Shown: positions 1 to 8,580 of the stretch, one piece after another
How the letters are laid out: the number at the start of each line of letters is the position of its first letter
How positions within the stretch are numbered: the stretch's first letter is position 1
NCBI RefSeq assembly: GCF_003313505.1
Contig: NZ_QMHO01000003.1
Location: forward strand, 519,464 to 583,463
Reading direction: 5' to 3'
Source: Pedobacter nanyangensis
GTDB taxonomy: Bacteria > Bacteroidota > Bacteroidia > Sphingobacteriales > Sphingobacteriaceae
DNA length: 64,000 bases
Position numbers and translations under genes: made by a program
Notes under the pieces: generated by a model
Told to the model about the DNA's origin: nothing
The model's input: only the letters and a program-made list of their open reading frames with translations
Database searches by the model: none

Positions 1-824
1 GTTTGATTCTCATCCAAAGCAACGCCCAGTTTCAGCAGAAACTTAAAATCAGGCCGATAACCTGTCATGGCGGCCACAAAATCATTTTCTATCTCTATCT
101 CTCCTTCAGGTGTAGCAATAACAACAGTTTGTTCCTTTATCTTTTTTAATTTGCTTTCGAAATAGGCTTTGATGGAACCTTCTTTGATACGGTTTTCAAT
201 ATCTGGACGCACCCAGTATTTCACGTTCGGCCCAATATCGCCACCACGAACAACCATCGTTACCTCAGCACCTTTACGATAAGTTTCTAAAGCAACATCC
301 ACAGAGGAGTTGTTGGCCCCAACCACCAAAATCTTGCTAAAAGCATAGTAGTGGGGATCTTTATAATAGTGAGTAACTTTCGGCAAATCTTCGCCCGGGA
401 TGTCCATCAAATTTGGCACATCGTAAAAACCGGTAGCAATGATTACATGCTCAGCTTGGTAATTTGTTTTAGAAGTCTCCACATGGAACAAATCATCTAC
501 CTGTTTTTGGCAGCTCAACACCTCCTCAAACAGCTTTACGTTCAGCTGGAATTTTTCGGTTACACGCCTGTAATATTCTAACGCTTCGTTTCGGTTTGGC
601 TTTGGGCTAATGCTTACAAAAGGCACCCCACCAATTTCCAAACGTTCCGAAGTAGAAAAGAAAGTCATGAACACGGGATAGTTGTACAAACTGTTCACCA
701 AAGTGCCCTTATCAATAATGGCGTAGCTTTTTCCTGCTTTTTGCGCTTCTATTCCACAGGCTAAACCTATGGGCCCGGCACCAATAATTAAAACCTCAAA
801 ATGTTGTTTTTCTGATGTTGCCAA
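1..824 (-). CDS. ypdA: YpdA-family bacillithiol disulfide reductase, C-terminus cut by window edge
   Basis: This is an FAD/NAD(P)-dependent flavoprotein; the 274 codons present are the N-terminal part. A GxGxxG dinucleotide fold lies at residues 15-20 (IIGAGPIGLA). The family signature FFSTSERLEIGGVPF follows at about 55-69, and a second nucleotide fold (VVGANNSSVDVALE) lies near residue 177. YpdA proteins are known to reduce oxidised bacillithiol with NADPH. No ATG is available: reading upstream in frame, TTG at 824 is the only plausible start before a TGA at 867-869. The persulfide dioxygenase gene lies 97 bp upstream on the same strand, and a YtxJ-type bacilliredoxin lies further on in the window, which supports a thiol-redox role. 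Family assignment is secure; the exact substrate is inferred. Confidence 0.87.
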   Translation of the reverse strand, partial: MATSEKQHFEVLIIGAGPIGLACGIEAQKAGKSYAIIDKGTLVNSLYNYPVFMTFFSTSERLEIGGVPFVSISPKPNRNEALEYYRRVTEKFQLNVKLFEEVLSCQKQVDDLFHVETSKTNYQAEHVIIATGFYDVPNLMDIPGEDLPKVTHYYKDPHYYAFSKILVVGANNSSVDVALETYRKGAEVTMVVRGGDIGPNVKYWVRPDIENRIKEGSIKAYFESKLKKIKEQTVVIATPEGEIEIENDFVAAMTGYRPDFKFLLKLGVALDENQ

Positions 825-921
825 GTGATGATTCTTTAAAATTAAACCTGTATCAGCAAACTGTCTTCATAAAGAAATACTTTGTTGCAATTGCCAAAAC
901 GTGTGGTAATAACGAGATAGC

Positions 922-2337
922 TTAAGCTTTAGCCAGCTTGCTTGGGCAAACAAAATCTGTACGTTTCAACGATGTATTTTTGATTGCGCCATAGCCACCG
1001 GCAACATCTATCACCTGATCTATACCACGGGCTTTCAGGATAGAAGCCGCGATCATAGACCGATAGCCGCCAGCACAGTGGATATAATAGGTTTTATTAC
1101 CATCTATTTCAGCTGTCCAATCGTTAATATAATCCAACGGACGTGAATGGCTAAACTCCAAATGCTCCGACTCGTACTCTCCGGGCTTACGCACGTCAAG
1201 TGCTAAAATTTCCGGGTTTTCCTGATAGGCTTGCTCAAATTCACTTGCTGAAACAGAAGTTACTTGGTCAGTTTGCTTACCGGCATCTTTCCATGCCTGC
1301 ATACCGCCATCCAAATACCCAATGGTATTGTCGTAACCTACACGAGCCAAACGGGTAATCGCTTCTTCGGCCCTTCCCTCATCGGTAATCAACAAAATAT
1401 TTTGTTTTAAATCAGGAATTAGCGCACCTACCCACGGTGCAAACTGGCCATTTAAGCCAATATTAATGGCATTAGGTACAAAAGCTTGCGCAAAAACCTG
1501 TGGATCGCGTGTGTCGAGCATTAATGCGCCACTTTGGTTTGCCAAATCCTCAAAAGCTTGCGGCGAGAGTGGGTTAAGTCCTTTTTGATAAACTTCGTCG
1601 ATACTTTCGTACCCACCTTTGTTCATGGCTGCATTTTTGGCAAAATATTGTGGAGGGGGCAAAATACCGTCGGTTACTTCTTTGATAAACTGCGCTTTAG
1701 TTTCGGCTTTTAAAGCATAATTCACCTGCTTTTGGTGGCCTAAGGTATCAAACGTTTCCTTGCTCATGTTTTTACCACAAGCTGATCCGGCGCCGTGGCC
1801 AGGGTAAACGATCACCTCGTCAGCCAAAGGCTTGATTTTTTCATTCAGCGAATCGTAAAGCAAACCCGCAAGATCGTCCATGGTGAGGGTTCCTTTTTGC
1901 GCCAAATCTGGCCTACCTACATCACCAATAAAAAGGGTATCGCCCGTAAAAATACAATGGTTTTTGCCTTGGGCATCGGTCAACAAATAAGTGGTTGATT
2001 CAAGTGTATGCCCAGGAGTATGCAAGGCGGTAATGGTAAGTTCACCTATTTTAAACTGTTCTCCATCGGTAGCAATATGCGCTTTAAAAGAAGTAGTTGC
2101 GGTTGGCCCGTAAACAATTGTTGCACCTGATTTCTCTGCCAAATCTACATGGCCTGATACAAAATCAGCATGGAAATGGGTTTCGAAGATGTACTTTATT
2201 TTAGCTCCGTTTTGCGATGCTTTCATCAAATAGGGCTCTACTTCTCGGAGCGGGTCAATAATGGCAGCTTCGCCATTGCTCTCAACGTAATAGGCCGCCT
2301 CAGCCAAACATCCAGTGTAAATTTGTTCTATCTTCAT
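922..2337 (-). CDS. Persulfide dioxygenase-rhodanese fusion (CstB-like MBL-fold protein)
   Basis: The 471-residue protein has an N-terminal metallo-beta-lactamase domain of the ETHE1 persulfide dioxygenase type. Iron ligands are visible in THFHADF (H54, H56, D58), and later GHTLES and GDTLFIGDVGRPD motifs follow. Two rhodanese modules come after it. The first (about 255-350) lacks a catalytic cysteine (loop ITDEGRAEEA). The second (about 365-465) has an active loop CAGGYRS with C421. This order, an inactive rhodanese and then an active one, matches CstB of sulfide-stress operons, which oxidises low-molecular-weight thiol persulfides to sulfite or thiosulfate. Its neighbour YpdA suggests bacillithiol persulfide as substrate (inference). 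The start is ATG at 2337, with no Shine-Dalgarno sequence. Confidence 0.88.
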   Translation of the reverse strand: MKIEQIYTGCLAEAAYYVESNGEAAIIDPLREVEPYLMKASQNGAKIKYIFETHFHADFVSGHVDLAEKSGATIVYGPTATTSFKAHIATDGEQFKIGELTITALHTPGHTLESTTYLLTDAQGKNHCIFTGDTLFIGDVGRPDLAQKGTLTMDDLAGLLYDSLNEKIKPLADEVIVYPGHGAGSACGKNMSKETFDTLGHQKQVNYALKAETKAQFIKEVTDGILPPPQYFAKNAAMNKGGYESIDEVYQKGLNPLSPQAFEDLANQSGALMLDTRDPQVFAQAFVPNAINIGLNGQFAPWVGALIPDLKQNILLITDEGRAEEAITRLARVGYDNTIGYLDGGMQAWKDAGKQTDQVTSVSASEFEQAYQENPEILALDVRKPGEYESEHLEFSHSRPLDYINDWTAEIDGNKTYYIHCAGGYRSMIAASILKARGIDQVIDVAGGYGAIKNTSLKRTDFVCPSKLAKA

Positions 2338-2553
2338 TTCTATAAGTATAAGTTAGGTGAGCAATTTACCTGCCAATCCTCAACAAAAATAGCATTAATG
2401 CTTTGTTTGTGGTATGACAACGATCATAATTGCAGAAGTTTTACTTTTGAGCGTATGAAAGACTGACAGAATGGTGAAGGATAATGCACTAAGCAGCCAC
2501 TGTTGCTGCCAATGGGGTTAAAGCGCAAAACAACCTTAAATGCCAATGGCATG

Positions 2554-3570
2554 TTAGTTAGTTAACTCTCCCGCAATAGGAGTTTCCATTTGCTGCTTAA
2601 TTTCTTCGGCACTCAAATCAGCGCCCAAAAGATACATCAACTTGGTTACGGCAGTTTCAAAAGTCATGTCATAACCACTCAGCACACCCATTTTTTTGAG
2701 CTCACTACTGGTTTCATACATTCCTAATTGCACCGATCCTCTTAAGCATTGCGAGATATCAACGATAATTTTACCGTCTTTGATGGCTTGCGCTAATGCA
2801 TGGATAAACCACTTTTCTGTGGTGGTATTGCCCGAGCCAAAAGTTTCTAGCACAATAGCTTTTACTTTTGATTTGGTGACCGCCATTACCACTTCTTCTG
2901 TCATTCCGGGATAAGCTTTCAACACGCCAATATTGGCGTCAAATTTAGTCTGGATATAAAAAGGTGCTGTTGGAACAGGCAAAATTTCTTTATGGAAGAA
3001 GGTAAGCTGCACTCCTGCTTCGGCCAAAATTGGATAGTTGGGCGAGCGGAATGCTTCGAATTTTTCCGTATTGAATTTAATAGATCGATTACCTCTAAAT
3101 AACTGATTATCGAAATAGATACATACTTCAGGCACAACCGCTTTTCCATTGGCTTTGGTTGCGGCAATTTCTAATGCAGTAATCAGGTTCTCCTTGGCAT
3201 CAGTCCTAATTTCGCCGATAGGTAATTGCGAACCGGTTAAAATTACAGGCTTAGCTAAGTTTTTAAGCATAAAGCTTAATGCCGATGCCGTAAAGGACAT
3301 GGTATCTGATCCATGTAAGATCACAAAACCATCAAACCCTTCGTAGTTGTCCTTAACGAGTTGGGCAATCGCATTCCAATGGCTGGGATGCATATTCGAG
3401 GAGTCAATAATTGGCGTAAATGAATGTACAGATAGCTGATAATTTAACCGGGCAAGTTCGGGAACATTGTCCTTAATTTGCTCAAAATCGAATGGAACTA
3501 GCGCTCCGGTTGTGGCATCATTTACCATTCCTATGGTACCACCAGTGTAGATGATTAGTATCTTGGTCAT
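2554..3570 (-). CDS. ansA: Type I L-asparaginase (cytosolic)
   Basis: This 338-residue enzyme hydrolyses asparagine to aspartate and ammonia. Both threonine-containing signature blocks of the asparaginase/glutaminase fold are present: IYTGGTIGM at 7-15 (T12) and LHGSDTMSFTA at 85-95. There is no signal peptide, and the length fits the cytosolic type I family rather than the periplasmic type II. It stands alone, with 216 bp before the persulfide dioxygenase gene and 252 bp to tatD. The ATG start at 3570 puts the conserved TKILIIYTGG strand at the very N-terminus, as usual in the family. Confidence 0.93.
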   Translation of the reverse strand: MTKILIIYTGGTIGMVNDATTGALVPFDFEQIKDNVPELARLNYQLSVHSFTPIIDSSNMHPSHWNAIAQLVKDNYEGFDGFVILHGSDTMSFTASALSFMLKNLAKPVILTGSQLPIGEIRTDAKENLITALEIAATKANGKAVVPEVCIYFDNQLFRGNRSIKFNTEKFEAFRSPNYPILAEAGVQLTFFHKEILPVPTAPFYIQTKFDANIGVLKAYPGMTEEVVMAVTKSKVKAIVLETFGSGNTTTEKWFIHALAQAIKDGKIIVDISQCLRGSVQLGMYETSSELKKMGVLSGYDMTFETAVTKLMYLLGADLSAEEIKQQMETPIAGELTN

Positions 3571-3822
3571 TAAAGTACAGCTATGGTTTTGTTTTACAAA
3601 TTAAGTAACAATCGCAGAGCTTTTTAAAATACAGAAAATATTTATCAAATAATTAACTATTTGGGCGATAGATTGAGAAATGTATAAGCGAAACCTTGAT
3701 TTGTTCATAAAATGGAACGGATATCTGATATCGCCTTTGCGCCGTTTTGCGAAGGCTTCAAAAACCTTTGCGGTAAAAACATTAACCGCTAAGAAATAAA
3801 GAGTACGCCAAGAACGCTAAGA
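3571..3822. other. Intergenic stretch with a degenerate CGCTAAGAAC-type repeat
   Basis: No gene is visible between ansA and tatD. At about 3780-3825 the motifs AACCGCTAAGAA, GTACGCCAAGAA and CGCTAAGAC follow each other as imperfect copies of a 10-11 bp unit. Similar strings are common between Bacteroidota genes. No terminator with a clear T-run was seen. Confidence 0.4.
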
Positions 3823-4590
3823 CTAAATTCCAAATATTTTTTTGGAATTTTCTGTGGTAATTTCGGCCACTTCTTCAATGCTCATTCCATAAATATCGGC
3901 TACTTTTTGAGCAACATGCACCAAATAGCTGCTTTCGTTTGGCTTTCCCCTAAAAGGAACTGGTGCCAAATACGGAGAGTCTGTTTCCAGAACAACGTTA
4001 GCTATGGGCACATCGGCCAAAACCAAATCTAAACCGGCTTTTTTGTAAGTGATCACCCCGCCAATTCCGAGGTAAAAACCTAAATCTATCGCTCGTTTTG
4101 CTTGCACCAAATCGCCGGTAAAACAGTGAAAAATACCACGCATTTTTTCATGCCTTTGTTCTTCCAATATTTCAAAAACTTCGTCAAATGCTTCGCGGCA
4201 GTGAATTACAAATGGCAAATCCAATTGTTTGGCCCATTCAATTTGTTGCTTAAAAGCTTCCTTCTGGATGGGGAGGGTGGTTTTATCCCAATAAAGATCT
4301 ATCCCAATTTCACCGATAGCATAAATAGCTCTGCCAGCAATGCACTGATAAATTTCGGCCAATATTTCCTGGTAATTATCCTTTACATCACAGGGATGGA
4401 GGCCTGCCATGGCAAAACAGTTTTCAGGGTAGGTTTTCACCATTTCATCAATCATTGCTATAGAAGCCAAATCTACATTGGGCAGGAACAAACGTTTTAC
4501 ACCGTTATCAAAACAACGTTGCATCTGTGCTGCTCTTTTATCCAAATCTTTTTCGTAGTACTGATGGGTATGGGTATCGGTAAGTAACAT
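3823..4590 (-). CDS. tatD: TatD-family metal-dependent hydrolase (DNase)
   Basis: The 255-residue amidohydrolase-fold protein starts with the metal-binding pair DTHTH (H7, H9). It continues with GLHPCDV, GEIGIDLYWD (bridging glutamate), FVIHCREA, GIFHCFTG and LETDSPYLAP. These are the standard TatD metal and active-site blocks. Family members are 3'-5' exonucleases or deoxyribonucleases involved in DNA repair and RNA turnover. The gene has its own -7 box only 4 nt before the ATG, so the transcript is probably leaderless. An FKBP lipoprotein gene lies upstream on the same strand, separated by a strong terminator. Confidence 0.92.
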   Translation of the reverse strand: MLLTDTHTHQYYEKDLDKRAAQMQRCFDNGVKRLFLPNVDLASIAMIDEMVKTYPENCFAMAGLHPCDVKDNYQEILAEIYQCIAGRAIYAIGEIGIDLYWDKTTLPIQKEAFKQQIEWAKQLDLPFVIHCREAFDEVFEILEEQRHEKMRGIFHCFTGDLVQAKRAIDLGFYLGIGGVITYKKAGLDLVLADVPIANVVLETDSPYLAPVPFRGKPNESSYLVHVAQKVADIYGMSIEEVAEITTENSKKIFGI

Positions 4591-4594
4591 GCTG

Positions 4595-4602
4595 CAAAGT
4601 TA
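4595..4602 (-). promoter_or_regulatory. -7 box of tatD, 4 nt from the start codon
   Basis: The minus strand reads TAACTTTG, a full match to the Bacteroidota TAnnTTTG box, followed by CAGC and the tatD ATG. With initiation a few bases after the box, the mRNA would begin at or next to the start codon. No good -33 TTG is seen at the 19-bp spacing. Confidence 0.6.
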
Positions 4603-4647
4603 GCTTTTTGCTTGGTTTATTGCCTTAATGATTAGAAACTATAAGCA

Positions 4648-4676
4648 CAAAAAAACCGTCGCAAAGGACGGTTTTT
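4648..4676 (-). terminator. Rho-independent terminator after the FKBP lipoprotein gene
   Basis: AAACCGTC and GACGGTTT pair around a GCAAAG loop. On the minus strand the stem is followed by a run of T, 20 bp after the stop codon at 4697. It separates this gene from tatD. Confidence 0.85.
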
Positions 4677-4696
4677 CTTATTTTCTTGCTTGCTGA

Positions 4697-5710
4697 TTAG
4701 TGCTTGTGACCATCATTTGCAGCGTGGCCTGCCGCTGGCGCAGCTGGTGCCGGAGCTGGAGCAGTACCAGCTTTAGGCTTAATGATATCTACAACTTCGA
4801 TATCGAATACCAATGGGCTGAAAGGTCCAATTGGGCCGCCACCTTGTTCTCCGTACCCTAATTTAGAAGGAATAATGGCTGTTACTTTACCGCCTTTGCC
4901 TACTAATTTGATGGCCTCTGTAAATCCTGGCACCGTACCACCTACAACCATTTTAGTTGGGCCATATGGTCTGCCTGGCTGATGAACTTTAGCTTCTTTA
5001 GCCACTTTTTCGTCACTGGTATCAAAAATCTTATATTTCTTGTCTTCGCCTTTTTTAGTGAACTTACCAGTATAGTTTACTGAAACCGTGTCCCCATCAA
5101 CTGCTTTTTCGCCGCTTCCTGGAGTGGTAATTACATATTGCAAACCACTTGCAGAAGTTTGTACTTTTAAGTTGTTGTCTTCAATAAAAGTTTTGATTTT
5201 AGTTGGCTCAGCGGCTTTCTTTTTATCCATATCAGCCTTATAATCTGCCTGGAAGAAATCACCTGCACGTTTTTGGAAGGTCGAATCTGCTTCTTTGGGG
5301 CCTTTTTTGAAAACTTTTTCGATTTTAACGGTAAACACGATGTACTTATCGTTTTTGAACATTTCTGGTTTAGGCTGTTTGGTGTGGAAAGCCATGGTAT
5401 CCAAGTTGATTTTGAACGTAGCACTATCGCCTTCTCCGAAAAGGGTCAGCACGTCTTGCATATCACCTGCATATTGCTTTTTACCTACCGGAAAAATCTG
5501 CGCCTGCTCACTGTCGTAGGTGCTGCCCAAAATTGAATCTCTTTCGTTCTTTTGGATAAAATTCAATTTTACCACATCGCCTTCTTTGATTTTTTCTTTA
5601 CCTTCCGACTTGTGGATTTTGTACAACAAGCCTCCTGGGCCTTTTTTTTCCGTGTTACAAGCTGCTAAACCCAAAGTAGCCGCTAGCAGAATTACTAAAC
5701 TTTTTTTCAT
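4697..5710 (-). CDS. FKBP-type peptidyl-prolyl isomerase lipoprotein
   Basis: This is a 337-residue envelope lipoprotein. A short signal ends in the lipobox GLAAC (C18). Residues of about 28-132 form a degenerate FKBP-like domain, with KEGDVVKLNF and FTVKIEKVFKK at its edges. Residues of about 195-312 form a canonical FKBP domain (GDTVSVNYTGKF, GTVPGFTEAI, IPSKLGYGEQG, PLVFDIEVVDI). The tail is Ala/Pro-rich and ends in a His-rich segment. It should catalyse cis-trans prolyl isomerisation of exported proteins. It follows the NrnA gene on the same strand, but a terminator-like hairpin sits between them. Confidence 0.9.
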   Translation of the reverse strand: MKKSLVILLAATLGLAACNTEKKGPGGLLYKIHKSEGKEKIKEGDVVKLNFIQKNERDSILGSTYDSEQAQIFPVGKKQYAGDMQDVLTLFGEGDSATFKINLDTMAFHTKQPKPEMFKNDKYIVFTVKIEKVFKKGPKEADSTFQKRAGDFFQADYKADMDKKKAAEPTKIKTFIEDNNLKVQTSASGLQYVITTPGSGEKAVDGDTVSVNYTGKFTKKGEDKKYKIFDTSDEKVAKEAKVHQPGRPYGPTKMVVGGTVPGFTEAIKLVGKGGKVTAIIPSKLGYGEQGGGPIGPFSPLVFDIEVVDIIKPKAGTAPAPAPAAPAAGHAANDGHKH

Positions 5711-5803
5711 TTATGATTTAAATTGTCTTTTAATGTGAATGCTCCCAACCGAAGTTGGAATTATTTCATTTATTGGTTTTAAGTTATTTTAATGTTTGCT
5801 TTA

Positions 5804-5828
5804 AAAGCCCGCTAAGTTAACGAGCTTT
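5804..5828 (-). terminator. Probable terminator after the NrnA gene
   Basis: On the minus strand AAAGCTCG pairs with CGGGCTTT (one G-T wobble) across a short loop and is followed by TTTTAAAG. It lies 38 bp after the stop codon. The T-run is short, so efficiency is uncertain. Confidence 0.5.
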
Positions 5829-5865
5829 CTGATTATTTTTTATATTTATTTGTTTATTTTCTAAA

Positions 5866-6876
5866 CTATTGCAGCAGTTGGGTTTTATATTCTGGCAAGA
5901 TGGCCTTAAAATCAGCGATGGTTTGGGCCAAGCCTTTATCTGAAGCGCCACCGGCAGCATTTCTATGTCCACCACCCTGAAAGTATTTCTTACAGATTTC
6001 ATTTGCGGGGAAATCGCCGGTTGAACGCAGGGATAGTTTAACGCGGTCTGTTCTTTCGATAATGAAAGCGGCAAGTTTTATTCCGTTGATGGATAAGGCA
6101 TAATTCACAATTCCTTCGGTATCGCCGGTTATGATCTGGTATTTTTCCAGTTCTTCTTTGGTGGCACTGATGATGGCCGTATTGTATTCCCTCAAGATCT
6201 CCAATTTGTTGGACAGGCAGTAGCCCAAAAATTTCAGGCGGTTTTCCGATACGTTGTCATACACCAGTTGATGGATACGCCAGTGTTCAGCGCCGAGGTC
6301 AATCAAATCGGCCGCAATGCGGTACACCGTTGAGGTTGCAGAAGGGAAACGGAACGAGCCTGAATCGGTCATGATACCGGTGTAAAGGCAAGTAGCGACA
6401 TCTTTGTTCACTTTTTCTGGTTCTTCCATCACATTCACGATAAAGTCGTAAACCAGTTGTGCAGCTGCGCAGGCATTGATATCCCAATGGCGGTAATCGT
6501 CAAAATCTTCGGGTTCCAAATGATGGTCAATCATCAGTTTGATTGCCGTGCTGTTCCTGATATGTTCGCCCAGTTCGTTGATACGGGCCAGGGTGTTGAA
6601 ATCTAGGCAGAAGATCAGCTTCGCTTCGTTAACCAAGCTTAGGGACTGCTGTACCTGTTCGGTGTAGATGATGACGTCTGAATTGTTCGGCATCCAGTGC
6701 AAAAACTCAGGATAGTCCGTTGGCGTGATTAAACTCACGTGATGACCTTTCTGGATCAGATAGGCATACAAGCCCAACGACGATCCCATGGCATCACCAT
6801 CAGGTTTATGGTGTGTGGTAATGACAATTTGCTGAGGCGTTGAAAGTAATTCTTTAAGTTCTGGTACCGATATCAT
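5866..6876 (-). CDS. nrnA: DHH/DHHA1 phosphoesterase, NrnA-type nanoRNase/pAp phosphatase
   Basis: The 336-residue protein has the DHH-family metal motifs: HHKPDGDAMGSS at about 22-33 (D26, D28), FCLDFN, and MIDHHLEPEDF at about 125-135. A C-terminal DHHA1 domain ends in the substrate-binding GGGHRNAAGG. NrnA enzymes degrade 2-5 nt RNAs and dephosphorylate 3'-phosphoadenosine 5'-phosphate. Length and motif order fit the bifunctional oligoribonuclease/PAP phosphatase family rather than RecJ. The ATG start at 6876 leaves the expected short N-terminus. Confidence 0.88.
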   Translation of the reverse strand: MISVPELKELLSTPQQIVITTHHKPDGDAMGSSLGLYAYLIQKGHHVSLITPTDYPEFLHWMPNNSDVIIYTEQVQQSLSLVNEAKLIFCLDFNTLARINELGEHIRNSTAIKLMIDHHLEPEDFDDYRHWDINACAAAQLVYDFIVNVMEEPEKVNKDVATCLYTGIMTDSGSFRFPSATSTVYRIAADLIDLGAEHWRIHQLVYDNVSENRLKFLGYCLSNKLEILREYNTAIISATKEELEKYQIITGDTEGIVNYALSINGIKLAAFIIERTDRVKLSLRSTGDFPANEICKKYFQGGGHRNAAGGASDKGLAQTIADFKAILPEYKTQLLQ

Positions 6877-6986
6877 ATTTATAGCTTGCGAAGTTACTGA
6901 TTTATTGGTTAACTGTTAAATTGGGGAATTGTTTACCGCCACTAAAGGCAATTACGTACTTTGCGGCATTGGTTTTGCTTGTTAAA

Positions 6987-7050
6987 CCCGATTGAAGCGG
7001 CAGCCCGCAGCGAGCTTAAGCGAGCGAGGACTAGAGCTGAAAGCGGGGCT
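6987..7050 (+). repeat. GC-rich dispersed repeat, copy A
   Basis: This imperfect inverted repeat runs from CCCGATTGAAGCGG through AGCCCGCAGCGAGC and GCGAGGACTA to GAAAGCGGGG. A second copy on the opposite strand lies at 54144-54206 and shares these blocks in the same order. It lies in the 288-bp gap between nrnA and ndk, which otherwise holds only the ndk promoter. Confidence 0.65.
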
Positions 7051-7141
7051 TTCGGAACAAAAGCGCCCCTACTGGTGTTTTCCATAAAACCTTTGGAAAG
7101 TTTTTCTTATGCTCTGCTTTAATTATTTACGTCAATAATTG

Positions 7142-7149
7142 TACTTTTG
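7142..7149 (+). promoter_or_regulatory. -7 box of ndk
   Basis: TACTTTTG matches TAnnTTTG exactly and lies 15 nt before the chosen ndk ATG. It supports the ATG at 7165 over an in-frame upstream TTG at 7147, which overlaps the box. Confidence 0.6.
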
Positions 7150-7164
7150 CAAAAAATTATAAAA

Positions 7165-7584
7165 ATGAGCACAAATAGAACTTTTACTATGATTAAGCCT
7201 GATGCCGTGGCCAACGGGCACATTGGTTCGATCATAAATGATATTACTCATGCGGGTTTTAAAATCATTGCATTGAAATACACTAAACTTTCTGCTGAAA
7301 AAGCTGGTGAGTTTTACGCTATCCACAAAGCACGTCCTTTTTACCATGATCTGGTTAGCTTTATGTCTTCTGGGCCAATTGTAGCTGCTATTTTGGAAAA
7401 AGAGAACGCTATTGAAGAGTTCAGAAAGTTGATTGGTGCTACCAATCCTGCTGAAGCTGCGGAAGGTACTATCCGCCAAAAATATGCAAAATCGATTGAT
7501 GCTAATGCCATCCACGGTTCTGATTCGGACGAGAATGCTCAAATTGAGGGCGATTTCTTTTTTACTGCCGACGAGCGTTTCTAA
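7165..7584 (+). CDS. ndk: Nucleoside diphosphate kinase
   Basis: The 139-residue enzyme transfers gamma-phosphate between NTPs and NDPs through a phosphohistidine. The N-terminus [12 protein letters not shown] is the family signature. Also present are [30 protein letters not shown], and the active-site block NAIHGSDS with H117. Length is typical. The start is ATG at 7165: an in-frame TTG further upstream lies within the -7 box and would add residues not seen in the family. A strong terminator follows. Confidence 0.96.
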   Translation: MSTNRTFTMIKPDAVANGHIGSIINDITHAGFKIIALKYTKLSAEKAGEFYAIHKARPFYHDLVSFMSSGPIVAAILEKENAIEEFRKLIGATNPAEAAEGTIRQKYAKSIDANAIHGSDSDENAQIEGDFFFTADERF

Positions 7585-7642
7585 TTGGCTTTGGCAACCG
7601 CATTTTTGGAATGCTTCACTTCTGTGAACAATGTAAAATATC

Positions 7643-7673
7643 ATAAGCACCTTTTTTGGGTGCTTATTTTTTA
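7643..7673 (+). terminator. Rho-independent terminator of ndk
   Basis: ATAAGCACC and GGTGCTTAT form a 9-bp stem around a T-rich loop, followed by a T-rich tail. It lies 59 bp after the ndk stop. Confidence 0.9.
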
Positions 7674-7701
7674 TTGTATCTTTCGCTTTTTAACCTAAAT
7701 A

Positions 7702-8451
7702 ATGAAGAAGATTTTTTTAATAGCAGTAGTTTCTGCGGCAGTTTTTAACGCCACTGCGCAGACTAAAACCAAAGCCAAAACCATGCCTGTTAAGGCCAAA
7801 ACAGCTGCCAGCAAGCCTGCGGCTAAGCCTGTAACGCTAAAAACCAAGATAGACTCGGCAAGTTATGCGTTTGGCATGGCCATGGGCAGCAACCTAAAGT
7901 CGGGCGGATTGGAAACGATCAACTACGAATTATTGAGCAAGGCGTTAAAAGATGTGTTTACGGGGACTAAAACCTTAATGAGCGAGCAGGCCTCTCAAAG
8001 TGCCATCAACAACCTGTTCGAAAGTCTTTCGAGAAAGAAGTTTGAACCTGCCATTAAAGAGGGAGAAACCTTTTTGGCACAAAACAAAACCAAGGCAGGT
8101 GTTAAAACCACCGCCAGCGGGCTGCAATATGAAGTGCTTACAGCGGGTACCGGAGCACAGCCTAAGGCTACCGACCAGGTAACCGTGCACTATAAGGGCA
8201 CTTTACTTAATGGTTTTGAGTTTGATAGTTCGTACAAGCGTGAGCAGCCGGCAACTTTTGGATTGAACCAGGTAATTCCTGGCTGGACGGAAGGTGTTCA
8301 ATTGATGAAGGAGGGCTCGAAATACAGATTTTTTATTCCCTACCAATTAGCTTATGGAGCAAGGGGCATGGGCAACGACATCCCGCCGTTTAGCACCCTG
8401 ATTTTTGAGGTGGAACTGATCAAAGTTGGCGCAAAAGAAGAAGGCCAATAA
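7702..8451 (+). CDS. Secreted FKBP-type peptidyl-prolyl isomerase (Mip/FkpA-like)
   Basis: The 249-residue protein begins with a signal peptide (cleavage near ATA-QTK, residue 20). A Lys/Ala-rich linker follows to about residue 45. Next is an FkpA/Mip-type N-terminal dimerisation domain (SASYAFGMAMGSNLKSGG to about residue 125), then an FKBP domain at about 150-245 (VTVHYKGTLLNGFEFDSS, VIPGWTEGVQLM, FIPYQLAYGARG, STLIFEVELI). It should act as a periplasmic folding catalyst. A near-match -7 sequence (TATCTTTC) lies about 20 bp before the ATG. It is distinct from the lipoprotein FKBP at 4697 in having a dimerisation domain and no lipobox. Confidence 0.91.
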   Translation: MKKIFLIAVVSAAVFNATAQTKTKAKTMPVKAKTAASKPAAKPVTLKTKIDSASYAFGMAMGSNLKSGGLETINYELLSKALKDVFTGTKTLMSEQASQSAINNLFESLSRKKFEPAIKEGETFLAQNKTKAGVKTTASGLQYEVLTAGTGAQPKATDQVTVHYKGTLLNGFEFDSSYKREQPATFGLNQVIPGWTEGVQLMKEGSKYRFFIPYQLAYGARGMGNDIPPFSTLIFEVELIKVGAKEEGQ

Positions 8452-8471
8452 AAAAACTTAAGATTCCGTAG

Positions 8472-8501
8472 CCTGCCATTTATAAATGGCAGGTTTTTTT
8501 T
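8472..8501 (+). terminator. Terminator after the secreted FKBP gene
   Basis: CCTGCCATTTA and TAAATGGCAGG form a perfect 22-bp palindrome followed by eight T residues. It starts 20 bp after the stop codon. Confidence 0.92.
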
Positions 8502-8580
8502 GCCTTACAAAACTGTACTTTAACTGAATCCAAAACCTTTTAAGGGGAAAGCTGTTAGATAAGGAAAACATTTAATGGTT

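Noticed and set aside
3571..3600. A TTTG and TACTTTAA pair at 19-bp spacing immediately before ansA
   Set aside because: The second box deviates from TAnnTTTG and overlaps the ATG, so transcription would begin after the start codon.
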